Origin: Lentibacillus sp. Marseille-P4043 | Lineage (GTDB): Bacteria > Bacillota > Bacilli > Bacillales > Amphibacillaceae | DNA: 64,000 nt | Direction of reading: 5' to 3' | NCBI RefSeq assembly: GCF_900258515.1 | Contig: NZ_LT984884.1 | Location: 2,849,696-2,913,695, forward strand | In this document: in pieces, positions 54,149 to 63,326 of the stretch | Numbering within the stretch: position 1 is the first letter of the stretch | Layout of the letters: each line of letters starts with the position of its first letter | Notes under the pieces: generated by a model | What the model saw: only the letters and a program-made list of their open reading frames with translations | Told to the model about the DNA's origin: nothing | Database searches by the model: none | Translations under genes and position numbers: made by a program

Positions 54149-55006
54149 TTATATTTTTTGCCCATGAAAAGGGTCTATCAGTTTGCGAACATTTCGACCA
54201 AGCATTTCAAACGATCCAACCATAGTCAGCAAAGCGATACCAGGAAAGAAGGCCAGCCACCACATCCCAGTGGATAAATACCGCATTGATTCTGATAGAA
54301 TAATTCCAATTGCCGGCTCTTCCGATGATAGTCCAAAGCCTAAGAACGTAATCGCTGCTTCATGCAAAATGGCATGGGGAAACAATAAAATAAAACCAAC
54401 AAACATTTGTGGAATTAAATGAGGCAAAATGTGATGTTTGGCAATCCATAAACGAGATTTCCCTAATTTACCTGACACACCCACGTATTCAGCTGATTTA
54501 TTTTGTAAAATTTCCGCTCGTAATAAACGTGTTAAACTTGGCCAATGGGTTAAAGCAAGAGCAATAACAACACCTTTAAGTCCGCCTCCAACCGAAAAAC
54601 AAATTAAAATAAGGATGACAATATGCGGAACACTAAGAAAAAGATCGATTACCCATGTAGCAAGCGAATCCAGCATTCTATTCCACGAGGCTAACAAACT
54701 TAGACTCACCGCAATCATTGTACTCAAAAACGCAGTGATTAACCCGACACCAAGGCTCAGTGTCAGTCCTTTAAGCGTTCGGGCTAGCATATCCCTGCCT
54801 AACCAATCAGTTCCAAAAAGATGGCTAAATGATGGCTCGCTATTTCGTATTTGTAAATTCACTCCTAGTTTTTCAGATCCAACGAAAACACCACATACAA
54901 CCATCCCCACTAAAAAGATGATTGCGACAGTGATGCTTATAAGTATTCGGTATCTGATCCAACGATTTCCATTCCCACTTAAAATATGACCTATTTGATC
55001 GATCAA
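54149..55006 (-). CDS. Nickel/peptide-type ABC permease (NikC/OppC-like)
   Basis: A 285-residue permease with about six helices; LFGTDWLGRDMLAR is the OppC/DppC/NikC N-terminal motif and EYVGVSGKLGKSRLWIAKHH spans the ATPase-contact loop. It overlaps the other permease gene by 4 bp. Confidence 0.88.
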   Translation of the reverse strand: MIDQIGHILSGNGNRWIRYRILISITVAIIFLVGMVVCGVFVGSEKLGVNLQIRNSEPSFSHLFGTDWLGRDMLARTLKGLTLSLGVGLITAFLSTMIAVSLSLLASWNRMLDSLATWVIDLFLSVPHIVILILICFSVGGGLKGVVIALALTHWPSLTRLLRAEILQNKSAEYVGVSGKLGKSRLWIAKHHILPHLIPQMFVGFILLFPHAILHEAAITFLGFGLSSEEPAIGIILSESMRYLSTGMWWLAFFPGIALLTMVGSFEMLGRNVRKLIDPFHGQKI

Positions 55007-55992
55007 TGGACTTCTTCCTTTCCAATCCGCGGATCGATTATTTTGTAGAATGAATCAGCGATTAAATTGCCAACAAAAACGAACATTGTACTAAATAGGA
55101 CAATTCCTAAGAGAAGTGGCACATCCCCACCAAGCCCTGCCTGTACTACAGCTTGCCCAAGACCGGGATAAGAAAAGACTTGCTCAGCCAATACTGCTCC
55201 CCCAAACAGCTCCCCAAATGAAGCAAAATGCACCGAGATTGCTGGGAGTGAAATGTTTCGTAAGCCATGACGCCACAGCAAAATGAGTCCATGTTCCCCC
55301 TTAGCTCTTGCAAACCGAACAAAATCACTCTCTAGCACGTCAATTAATTTTTGTCTTGTATGTAGAGCCACATTTACCACACCTAAAACACTTAGTGTCA
55401 AAGCTGGTAAAAATAAGTGCCTAACCCGTTCTAAAAATGTAACATTTTCTGCTAGCATGCCTGCCGGAGTACCGAGCCCAACAGGAAACCAGCCGAGCCA
55501 TACAGAAAAAAATAGTAAAAACAGTAATCCTAACCAAAAGCCTGGAGTAGAAGCGAGTGTGAAACAATATCCTTTGATGATTCGATCCATCATTGTTCCT
55601 TCTCGCATTCCGGCTATGATTCCTAAGGTAAAACCAATGACACCTGACAAAATCCAAGCGATACCCATTAATGCTAAAGAAGCAAAGAAACGTTCGGCGA
55701 TCACGTCAGCTACTGAGGATCGATAGATTAGCGATGTCCCAAGATTCCCTTGTAACACTGCATGACCCCAGGTAAGAAATTGCTTTGTTTTTGAGTCATT
55801 CAATCCCCAATATTCCGCAATATTTTCTCGTTGTTCTGGACTTACTCTCGTCATATCTGCTCCCACATATGACTGAACTGGGTCGATAGGGGAATAACTA
55901 ACAAGTAAAAAGGATAGAATACAAATTGCAATGAGCAAGGTTGCTAGTTTTACAGATTTACGTAAGCAATATAAAACAACTTTCTTGCACAA
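55003..55992 (-). CDS. Nickel/peptide-type ABC permease (NikB/OppB-like)
   Basis: A 329-residue permease: N-terminal helix (ATLLIAICILSFLLVSY), SPIDPVQSYVGADM (the periplasm-facing loop of OppB/NikB), and LESDFVRFARAKGEHGLILL (the EAA loop). It starts 15 bp after the binding-protein gene. Confidence 0.88.
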   Translation of the reverse strand: MCKKVVLYCLRKSVKLATLLIAICILSFLLVSYSPIDPVQSYVGADMTRVSPEQRENIAEYWGLNDSKTKQFLTWGHAVLQGNLGTSLIYRSSVADVIAERFFASLALMGIAWILSGVIGFTLGIIAGMREGTMMDRIIKGYCFTLASTPGFWLGLLFLLFFSVWLGWFPVGLGTPAGMLAENVTFLERVRHLFLPALTLSVLGVVNVALHTRQKLIDVLESDFVRFARAKGEHGLILLWRHGLRNISLPAISVHFASFGELFGGAVLAEQVFSYPGLGQAVVQAGLGGDVPLLLGIVLFSTMFVFVGNLIADSFYKIIDPRIGKEEVH

Positions 55993-56007
55993 ATCCTTCC
56001 CCTCTTT

Positions 56008-57621
56008 CTATTCTTGCCAATGCCACTGTTCAATAAAATCTGTTACAGGCCAACCATGTCCGTGTGGTTGGATTTTTTGTTCACCAATTTCCAGATTATC
56101 ACGCACAAAATAGAGATGCTGAAGATTTACCAACCATACCCATGGTGCATCTCCCTTCGCTGAAAAGCCTGTTTCTCCATCCCATTGTGCCTTTTTCCAA
56201 TACGTGTTTGCCAGATCTTGGTCTGTTGCATGCATTGCTTTTTCCATATACGCATCAGCGACAGGATTGGAATAATAATTGGCATTGTAGAATCCTTCCC
56301 CACGTGTTTTACTGCTATATATGTTATACATTTCAAGTGGATCATGACTTCCCCATCCCATCATAACTGGGTTGGCATGCATCAGTCGCTCTAACTCGTT
56401 CCAGTTCTTTCCCTCTGTTGTAACTTCAACCCCCAAAGGCTTCATCATTTCAGCGAATGCCAGCGATAATGACTGCCGGTTCTGATCGCCTGCCGGATAG
56501 AGCAGGGTAAATGTAGCTTCAAGACCGTCCTTTTCCCTTATACCATCTTCATTTTTTTGCCATCCAGCTTCTTCTAAAATCGTTTCCGCTGCCCCTAAAT
56601 CACCATCTTCTATAACTGTATCGGGATTCCACCATGGCAACCGGTCTGCTACAGTATATGCTGGAGTGCCAAACCCTTCCAACACACCATCAACTAAAGC
56701 CTTTCGATCAACCGCAATGTTGATAGCCTTCCGAATTGCTTTATCTGCGGTTACATCATTTCCTATAGGTATACCTTCCTCTGTTTCCCTACTTGCGGGA
56801 ACATATGGAAGCATTATACCTCGATTATCAACACTTTCAAGTTCAATAAGCCGCATCCCAGAAATATCTTCTTTAGCTAAGGCAGGTAGCACGGAAGCAA
56901 CATCAACTTCACCTGCTTTAGCTGCTGCAAATGCTGCATCTTCTGATAGGAATAAAAAAGTCAGTTTCTTAAAAAATGGCTTTTCCCCATAATAATATGG
57001 ATTTGCTTCCACAATAAGTTGTTGGCCTTTATTCCATTGAACCAATTGAAACGGTCCTGATCCGATTGGATGTACATTATACGAATCATTATAGGCATGT
57101 TCTGGAACAATACCAATTGTTGTCAGAAGATAGATAAACGTGGATTCTGGTTGTTTTAACGTAAATTTTACTGTATGTGGGTCAATTTCCTCAACTTTTT
57201 CCAAGTTGTTCAAATCAATAATCGAACCACTAGTTTTGGCGGTATGATATGTAAAAACAACATCTTTGGCTGTAAGTGGCACGCCATCTGAAAACTTCAC
57301 ATCATCACGAATCTTAATCGTCCAATCTAAACCATCCTTACTTACCTCATAGTTCACTGCCAAATCATTTTGAATGGAAAAGTTTTGATCATACGCTAAC
57401 AATGTACTTTGGAAGAGCGGTGACCCATACCGTCCCCATCCCGTTGTTGGGTCAAACCCATCTTCCGGTTCTCCACCAAGCGCGAGCACCAATTCATCCT
57501 TAGATGTAGCATCAGCAGATTCCTCCGTACCTTTATTAATTGCATCTGAACAAGCACTTAATGTGACAATCAATAGAATAACGAATAAAACCAGGTAAAC
57601 ATTATTTCTCACCTTTTTCAC
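56008..57621 (-). CDS. Nickel/peptide-type ABC substrate-binding lipoprotein (NikA/CntA-like)
   Basis: A 537-residue SBP_bac_5 lipoprotein with signal peptide and lipobox TLSAC. Family features: PEDGFDPTTGWG, the DDVKFSDGVPLTAKDVVFTY motif and NYYSNPVADAYM near the end. The GWGSHDPLEMYNIYSS region and a C-terminal QPHGHGW (two His) suggest metal or metal-chelate binding as in NikA/CntA, but peptides are not excluded. The urease genes 10 kb away make nickel plausible. GTG at 57621 (GAGGGATGG upstream) is preferred; an upstream start at 57672 lacks a site. A tiny ATG-ATG-GGG-TAA frame behind AGGAGG sits upstream (57708-57719). Confidence 0.85.
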   Translation of the reverse strand: MKKVRNNVYLVLFVILLIVTLSACSDAINKGTEESADATSKDELVLALGGEPEDGFDPTTGWGRYGSPLFQSTLLAYDQNFSIQNDLAVNYEVSKDGLDWTIKIRDDVKFSDGVPLTAKDVVFTYHTAKTSGSIIDLNNLEKVEEIDPHTVKFTLKQPESTFIYLLTTIGIVPEHAYNDSYNVHPIGSGPFQLVQWNKGQQLIVEANPYYYGEKPFFKKLTFLFLSEDAAFAAAKAGEVDVASVLPALAKEDISGMRLIELESVDNRGIMLPYVPASRETEEGIPIGNDVTADKAIRKAINIAVDRKALVDGVLEGFGTPAYTVADRLPWWNPDTVIEDGDLGAAETILEEAGWQKNEDGIREKDGLEATFTLLYPAGDQNRQSLSLAFAEMMKPLGVEVTTEGKNWNELERLMHANPVMMGWGSHDPLEMYNIYSSKTRGEGFYNANYYSNPVADAYMEKAMHATDQDLANTYWKKAQWDGETGFSAKGDAPWVWLVNLQHLYFVRDNLEIGEQKIQPHGHGWPVTDFIEQWHWQE

Positions 57622-57772
57622 GTTCCATCCCTCGCTGTTAATTTTGCGCTTGTGCAACTTCTGTAGTAACAAGCATTCTCTTAAATAAAATCGTCAAATC
57701 TAGGCTCTTACCCCATCATATGAGTTATTTCCTCCTGTCATGAATAAAATAATTTAGTCCTTGATTATAACG

Positions 57773-57813
57773 AAAAAAGGCGAGTAGCTAGAACTATTTC
57801 TAACTACTCGCCT
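57773..57813 (-). terminator. Terminator after ypcP
   Basis: Minus strand: AGGCGAGTAG / CTACTCGCCT with an inner TAGAA/TTCTA pairing, then TTTTTT. Confidence 0.92.
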
Positions 57814-57823
57814 GCCTATAATA

Positions 57824-58696
57824 TTAACCTATTAATTTTGCTAAATGCTTAAATTCTAACTCAGAAAATTTATTATTAACTTCCGTTTGATCATATTGCC
57901 ATACTGCTGTTTCCAATGGGCAACTTATGGGGACATCACATTTTATTTCAGCTAACTCCTTCGATAATTGCAGCATCTCCAGATTGGTTTTAATCTTTGT
58001 TTGGATTCCATTCGGTAATTGATCTATATTTTCTAAAATATTATCAATCGAGTCATATTCTTTAATAAGCTTTAATGCTGTTTTTTCGCCAATTCCTTTT
58101 ACACCAGGGTAATTATCGGAAGTGTCCCCCATTAGTCCTTTTAGATCAATCACTTGTCTCGGGGAAATCCCTCGTTTGTCGTAAAAGTTAACGTTGTCAA
58201 ATACATCATAATTACCTTGTCCTTTTTTCATGATCGCCACACGAATGCCCTCATCGACAAGTTGCAATATATCCTGGTCACCCGTTAGGATTATGACATC
58301 ATTTCCCTCGATTGCGTAATGTTTTGCAAGAGTACCTATGCAATCGTCAGCCTCAAAATTTTCCATTCCAACATTTGGCATATTAAACGCTTCTACGACT
58401 TCTTTAATCAAGTCAAATTGAGGGATTAATTCCTCGGGTGGTGCGCCGCGATTTGCTTTATACCCATTATATAAATCAGTTCGAAATGTTTTACTTCCCA
58501 TATCCCAGCAGCAAATAACGTGTGTAGGTTCAAAACGATCCACTGCATCAAGGAAATAACGCAAAAATTGATAGATCCCATTTGTTGGTATCCCTTGACT
58601 AGTCTTCATGAAATTGCCGCGAAATGCCGTTGCATAAAATCCTCTGAATAACAAGGCCATTCCATCAACTAATAATACATTTTGTGTTCTTGCCAT
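57824..58696 (-). CDS. ypcP: 5'-3' exonuclease (FenA/YpcP-like)
   Basis: A 290-residue structure-specific 5' nuclease, related to the N-terminal domain of PolA. Metal-binding acids: LVDGMALLFRGF, MENFEADDCIGTLA, ILTGDQDILQLV and GLMGDTSDNYPGVKGIGEKT (helix-hairpin-helix). It removes flaps and RNA primers. It lies 11 bp after dynA, as in B. subtilis. ATG after AGGAGGTCTGAAC. Confidence 0.95.
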   Translation of the reverse strand: MARTQNVLLVDGMALLFRGFYATAFRGNFMKTSQGIPTNGIYQFLRYFLDAVDRFEPTHVICCWDMGSKTFRTDLYNGYKANRGAPPEELIPQFDLIKEVVEAFNMPNVGMENFEADDCIGTLAKHYAIEGNDVIILTGDQDILQLVDEGIRVAIMKKGQGNYDVFDNVNFYDKRGISPRQVIDLKGLMGDTSDNYPGVKGIGEKTALKLIKEYDSIDNILENIDQLPNGIQTKIKTNLEMLQLSKELAEIKCDVPISCPLETAVWQYDQTEVNNKFSELEFKHLAKLIG

Positions 58697-58707
58697 GTTC
58701 AGACCTC

Positions 58708-61700
58708 CTAAATGTGGTGACTATCAATGATGGCAGCAAGTTTTTCCTGTTTCGCTGCTAAGAGCTCCATATCAACCGTTTCTGTTAGCATTGACAAGGA
58801 GTTATCAACGTACATATCGATATTTTTACATGTCTTTTGTTGAACAGTTTTAATAACGTGATCCCATTGTTTGCGATAGGATTCCACCATTATCCCTTTA
58901 TTTTCATCGATATATTGTTGAGCGAATGGGGCTAATGTTTGATACATTTCCTCTTTCATCTGCTCTTTTTCGTTTTTCTCAAAAAATGCTTTTGTACTTT
59001 TAAATAGTGCTAATGACTTTTGGAAGATATGTTGGTCCAATTCTGTAAATGCCTGTTGATACTCAGGAGTGGTCAAATCAAAAGAAGCTAACCCAGGTAA
59101 CATTAACTTTTTATCGATTTGTGTTGATTTCTCATTTAATTCAGCGTAGGCATCTTGAGCTAAAGATTGCACATATGATTCCACTCTCAATGAAACAGCC
59201 CGCAATTCCTGAACAAGCTCATACCCTATATAATCCAATAGTCCATCCGTGTTTTTCCGTAATTGAATCATAGCTTTTTTACCTGTTTCGGTAATGGTAG
59301 TAGGATTAAAAAATTCTTTAAACATATCATGAAAACGTATGCCCAATCTTTCTATTACATAATATAATTGTTTCTCTATTTTTTGTTCGATTTGCTGCGG
59401 GTATATTCCTGCGTTCATTTCATTAACCGCTTGTTCTAGCATTTCCCGTTTAGAAAAAAGATCCTCCCGGTATTGTACCTTTTCCTGTTCGTTTAAACTT
59501 GCCGATTCAATATAATTGGTCACCGCTTGATAAGCCCGTTTTATATCAAGCAATGCCGATTGTATTGACATAGCAGCTAAATCATTATGAATAAAATGAT
59601 AAAATTTTTGTTCAAAATCAATCATTCTCTCCGTTTGTGACTCATGATTTTGCTTTGCTTTTAATGCCTGTTTACTGGAAACTGGAAATAATTTTGGAAA
59701 ACGAATTCCTAATTGGATTAATTGTTCTTCCACATAATCGGTTACTAAGTTTAGCTCATTCTCATCTTTAGCCAAGTCAGCTGCATTGACAATAAAGAAC
59801 ATTTTATCTAACTGGAACGCATCTTTCACCCGTCCTAACTGCATTAAAAAGTCTTTATCTGCACGTGATAGGGCATGATTGTAATACGTAACATATAAGA
59901 TTGCATCGGCATATTTAATATAGTCAAACGCAACATTTGTATGACGAGAATTAACCGAGTCTGCACCAGGCGTATCAACTAATGTGATTCCTTGTTTTGT
60001 TATGGAGCAATCATAATATAGATCGATTGATTCCACAAAACATGCCTTCGTTTCATCACTAACATACCTTGAGAAATCATCAATCGTTACCGTAACTTGT
60101 TCCCCAATTAAATCTTTATTTTCCGGGTATCCTGTAACCATCGCCCGTAAATATGATTGATACATTTGCTGAAGGTCTTCACTTTCATGTATATCGTTTT
60201 CCTTTATCCATTGAAGTAATCCAGCTAAATCTCCAGCTGTTGGCGAAAAATGCTTTGTAATCGTCCGTAAATCGTCATACAAATCTGTGGCTTTTTTCAT
60301 TTGAACGATGACAGTGCCATGCCCATGTTTTTCTGTTGTTGGACAAATTCGATTAATCGCAGCTGTTGTTGGATTAGGCGATACAGGTAGAACGCGTTCG
60401 CCAAGTAATGCATTGGCAAACGATGACTTTCCAGCACTAAATGCCCCAAATAGTGCAATAGTGTAGGTGCGATTAGCTAGTTGTTGCTGTTTTGTCTTTA
60501 GTTCGTCAACAATTGTTTGAAATCCAGATACTGATGACAGGGTTTGAATTGTCTGCTCAATGCTCGATTCAACATCTTGTAATGACTTTGTTTTTTCGTT
60601 TTGCTCCAAAGGCTCTGTAGGATCATCGGTAATTGATGGTTTATCGTCTGATGTAATTGGTCGTTCAACATCGCGTTGTTCCATAGAGCTGTATTTCCCA
60701 AGGAGTTCTTCATCTAAGGAAATAGCAGGACTTTGGTCTGGATGAAGTAAGATCTCATCAACAGTCGATTGCTTATCTGACAACGTTTGTTCCATATTCT
60801 CAGCCGTGTTTAGTTGCTTAAGAATTGCATGTAATTCCTCACGTTCTTTTTCATAGGATAGTAGATTCGCTTTATTTTCCTGTGTTACTTTTCGATCAAT
60901 TGTATCCCATAATTGCAGTGCTTTCGTTTTGTATTTTTGCTTAATATCATTGCTAACATCGTTGGTATAATTTAAGACAGACTCCCCAGTTACTTTTGCA
61001 CCTGACTTTACAAGTACAAGCAACTCATCCCCAGTGTAATCGATGGATAAATCTTGAACCGATTCCACAAGTTCTCGATCAGTAATCCCGAATTGTTTTA
61101 GTAAATCAGCTAATTTGTCGCGTAATTTCCATTGCACTACTGCTTCCATGTTCTCACATAAGGCGTTTAAAAATGTTTGCAGACGATTCTCTCTTTCCTC
61201 ATTCGTCTTCTTCTTGGAACCGAACAATCCTATCTTGAAATCGTCTTGTTGACTTTGTAAAAAATTCTCCGCTTTTTCTCGAATTTCATAAGGCATAAGG
61301 TAAGCATTTTGCAATGTTGTTTGCAGTTCGTGGCGGAACTTTTGTTCAAGTTGACGATGTGTGTCCTCAATTGAAGCAATTTTTTGTTCGATCTCATTTT
61401 TTTGTGCTAGCACTTCTGCTTTATCTGTCTCTACCTCGGATAAAGAGCTTATTTTTTGATTGTGTTCATTCGTTAAATAATGCTTATGTTCATTTGCTAT
61501 CTGTTGTAACGAATTGATTTGGGATCGGTTGGTATCCTTATTTGTTGTCATCAAAGCAAAAAGATCTGATTTAAGTGTTTGAAATTGATTATGTGCTGCC
61601 TGATCATTGATTAATGATGAATAATAAATTGCTTCAGGTATAATGTTCCATTGATCAAATGTTTGGCTAACACTTGTTTCAAATGCTTGAAAAGATAATT

Positions 61701-62334
61701 CCGCTTCATCATGTTTGTCAATTTGATTAATCACCACAAAAAATGGTATCCCTTTTTCATTTAGTGTGTGCAAAAACTGCAGGTTAACCTCAGATTGGAC
61801 ATGATTATAGTCCATAACGTACACGAGCATATCAACAAGGTGCATCGATGCTTCCGTAATTAATCGATCAGCATCGTCTGCCGCATCAATCCCTGGAGTA
61901 TCAAAAATCACTGTGTTAGCTGGAACAATTTTTCGAGAAGTACTCAATTCAATTTTCTTAATGGTATCTTTGTCCTTACAATAGTCTTTAATCATTTCGA
62001 TGTCATATGGTTCTTTATGCTCAATTGGTGCATCATGATGAAAATAAACACGCGCTACCCCATCACCAGAACTAATTTTTACAACGTTTGCACTGGTTGG
62101 TATAGGGCTTTCTGGCAAAATATCTTCTTCCAATAATGTGTTAATCATGGTCGATTTCCCTGCCGAAAAATGGCCGGCAAAGCTGACAACGAATTCTTTT
62201 TTCTTCATTTTTTCATATAGCTCTAATAGTTTTATTGCACTTTTTTCATCACCATTTTCTAGCATTGTTTCGTAAAGTGCAGCTAGTTGATTTGTTTTGA
62301 TTTGTCGTGATGGCAATGTAGTGATTGATTCCAA
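58708..62334 (-). CDS. dynA: Tandem bacterial dynamin-like GTPase DynA
   Basis: A 1208-residue membrane-fusing protein made of two dynamin halves. First P-loop FAGHFSAGKSTMINTLL (about residue 52) with IFDTPGIDA; second FGAFSAGKSSFANALL (about residue 628) with LVDTPGADS. Long coiled coils follow each GTPase. B. subtilis DynA (YpbR) has this plan and protects membranes against pore formers and phage. I chose the TTG at 62334 behind AAGGGAATTG; the frame is open to 62361. It is followed by ypcP as in B. subtilis. Confidence 0.95.
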   Translation of the reverse strand: MESITTLPSRQIKTNQLAALYETMLENGDEKSAIKLLELYEKMKKKEFVVSFAGHFSAGKSTMINTLLEEDILPESPIPTSANVVKISSGDGVARVYFHHDAPIEHKEPYDIEMIKDYCKDKDTIKKIELSTSRKIVPANTVIFDTPGIDAADDADRLITEASMHLVDMLVYVMDYNHVQSEVNLQFLHTLNEKGIPFFVVINQIDKHDEAELSFQAFETSVSQTFDQWNIIPEAIYYSSLINDQAAHNQFQTLKSDLFALMTTNKDTNRSQINSLQQIANEHKHYLTNEHNQKISSLSEVETDKAEVLAQKNEIEQKIASIEDTHRQLEQKFRHELQTTLQNAYLMPYEIREKAENFLQSQQDDFKIGLFGSKKKTNEERENRLQTFLNALCENMEAVVQWKLRDKLADLLKQFGITDRELVESVQDLSIDYTGDELLVLVKSGAKVTGESVLNYTNDVSNDIKQKYKTKALQLWDTIDRKVTQENKANLLSYEKEREELHAILKQLNTAENMEQTLSDKQSTVDEILLHPDQSPAISLDEELLGKYSSMEQRDVERPITSDDKPSITDDPTEPLEQNEKTKSLQDVESSIEQTIQTLSSVSGFQTIVDELKTKQQQLANRTYTIALFGAFSAGKSSFANALLGERVLPVSPNPTTAAINRICPTTEKHGHGTVIVQMKKATDLYDDLRTITKHFSPTAGDLAGLLQWIKENDIHESEDLQQMYQSYLRAMVTGYPENKDLIGEQVTVTIDDFSRYVSDETKACFVESIDLYYDCSITKQGITLVDTPGADSVNSRHTNVAFDYIKYADAILYVTYYNHALSRADKDFLMQLGRVKDAFQLDKMFFIVNAADLAKDENELNLVTDYVEEQLIQLGIRFPKLFPVSSKQALKAKQNHESQTERMIDFEQKFYHFIHNDLAAMSIQSALLDIKRAYQAVTNYIESASLNEQEKVQYREDLFSKREMLEQAVNEMNAGIYPQQIEQKIEKQLYYVIERLGIRFHDMFKEFFNPTTITETGKKAMIQLRKNTDGLLDYIGYELVQELRAVSLRVESYVQSLAQDAYAELNEKSTQIDKKLMLPGLASFDLTTPEYQQAFTELDQHIFQKSLALFKSTKAFFEKNEKEQMKEEMYQTLAPFAQQYIDENKGIMVESYRKQWDHVIKTVQQKTCKNIDMYVDNSLSMLTETVDMELLAAKQEKLAAIIDSHHI

Positions 62335-62411
62335 GATGTACAATTCCCTTCTTATTAACAATTCATATACATTTATTATACGTTCTTTGTCTTCGCAATG
62401 CTACCTGAATA

Positions 62412-63326
62412 TTAGATATGCGGATATTTCTTTAATCCTTGTTTATCTTTTAATTCCAAACCTCTGGAAAGAATATAAAGTGAAAAAATAACGAGAACAA
62501 AAGCAAGCAATGGATAAAAGAGTACCCAATGATAATCATAAACAAAGGAGCGCCACTGTCCAATCAGGCCTGCCCAATCATGGGTGACAGATAAGTACAC
62601 GTCTTCTCCTCCCTGACGATAAATAGTCCCACCTAGAAATACGTTAAAAATACCCAATTGACCGATTAAGGATAGAACGAGGATAATTTCTTTCACAAAC
62701 ATAACCATTAATGTCCCTTTTAAATGTGGCAGTAAATGCTTCCAAGCAATCCGAAAAGAGCGTGCTCCTAATGCCTTCGAAGCGGAAATATATAAATTTT
62801 TCTTAAGTTCTTTTGTTTTACTAAAAACAGCCGCATAAACACCCGGGATACCTACAAGTGTCATCAAAATAGATTGTATTAAAATCAGTTCCATCATCGA
62901 AAATGAAGAGTTAACAACAATACCGATCATGACAAAGTAAATGATAATAAATGCTGGTATACTACCAAGCAATCCAAAACTACTTCCAACCTTTTCATGA
63001 TTATTTCTAATTCCGTTTAACAAACCAAACAAAGCACCAATCACAATTCGTAATAATGCGACAAGTACCCCAACAACTAACGTATATTTCGCACCATATA
63101 ATAGCAGTGTTAAAATATCATAACCATACTGATCTGTTCCTAATAAATGATCACGTGATGGGGCAAACGGTGCTGCATAAACGCCGAAATCATCATTATC
63201 ATTATAGTAATATCCAGAAGGCTCCATAAAATCTTCGTCATAGGGTGCGAGTGCTGGTCCAAAAATCGCAATAAACACTAAAGACACTGTCAATACCATC
63301 CCCAGCCATAATCGCCAATTAATCAT
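62412..63326 (-). CDS. Oligopeptide-type ABC permease (OppC/DppC-like)
   Basis: A 304-residue permease with about six helices. HLLGTDQYGYDILTLLLYGAKY is cut short here to its key part LLGTDQYGYD, the OppC motif; ASKALGARSFRIAWKHLLPH is the ATPase-contact loop. Substrate unknown. ATG at 63326 after AAAGGACC. It overlaps the next permease gene by 8 bp and has no ATPase gene beside it on its 3' side. Confidence 0.85.
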   Translation of the reverse strand: MINWRLWLGMVLTVSLVFIAIFGPALAPYDEDFMEPSGYYYNDNDDFGVYAAPFAPSRDHLLGTDQYGYDILTLLLYGAKYTLVVGVLVALLRIVIGALFGLLNGIRNNHEKVGSSFGLLGSIPAFIIIYFVMIGIVVNSSFSMMELILIQSILMTLVGIPGVYAAVFSKTKELKKNLYISASKALGARSFRIAWKHLLPHLKGTLMVMFVKEIILVLSLIGQLGIFNVFLGGTIYRQGGEDVYLSVTHDWAGLIGQWRSFVYDYHWVLFYPLLAFVLVIFSLYILSRGLELKDKQGLKKYPHI

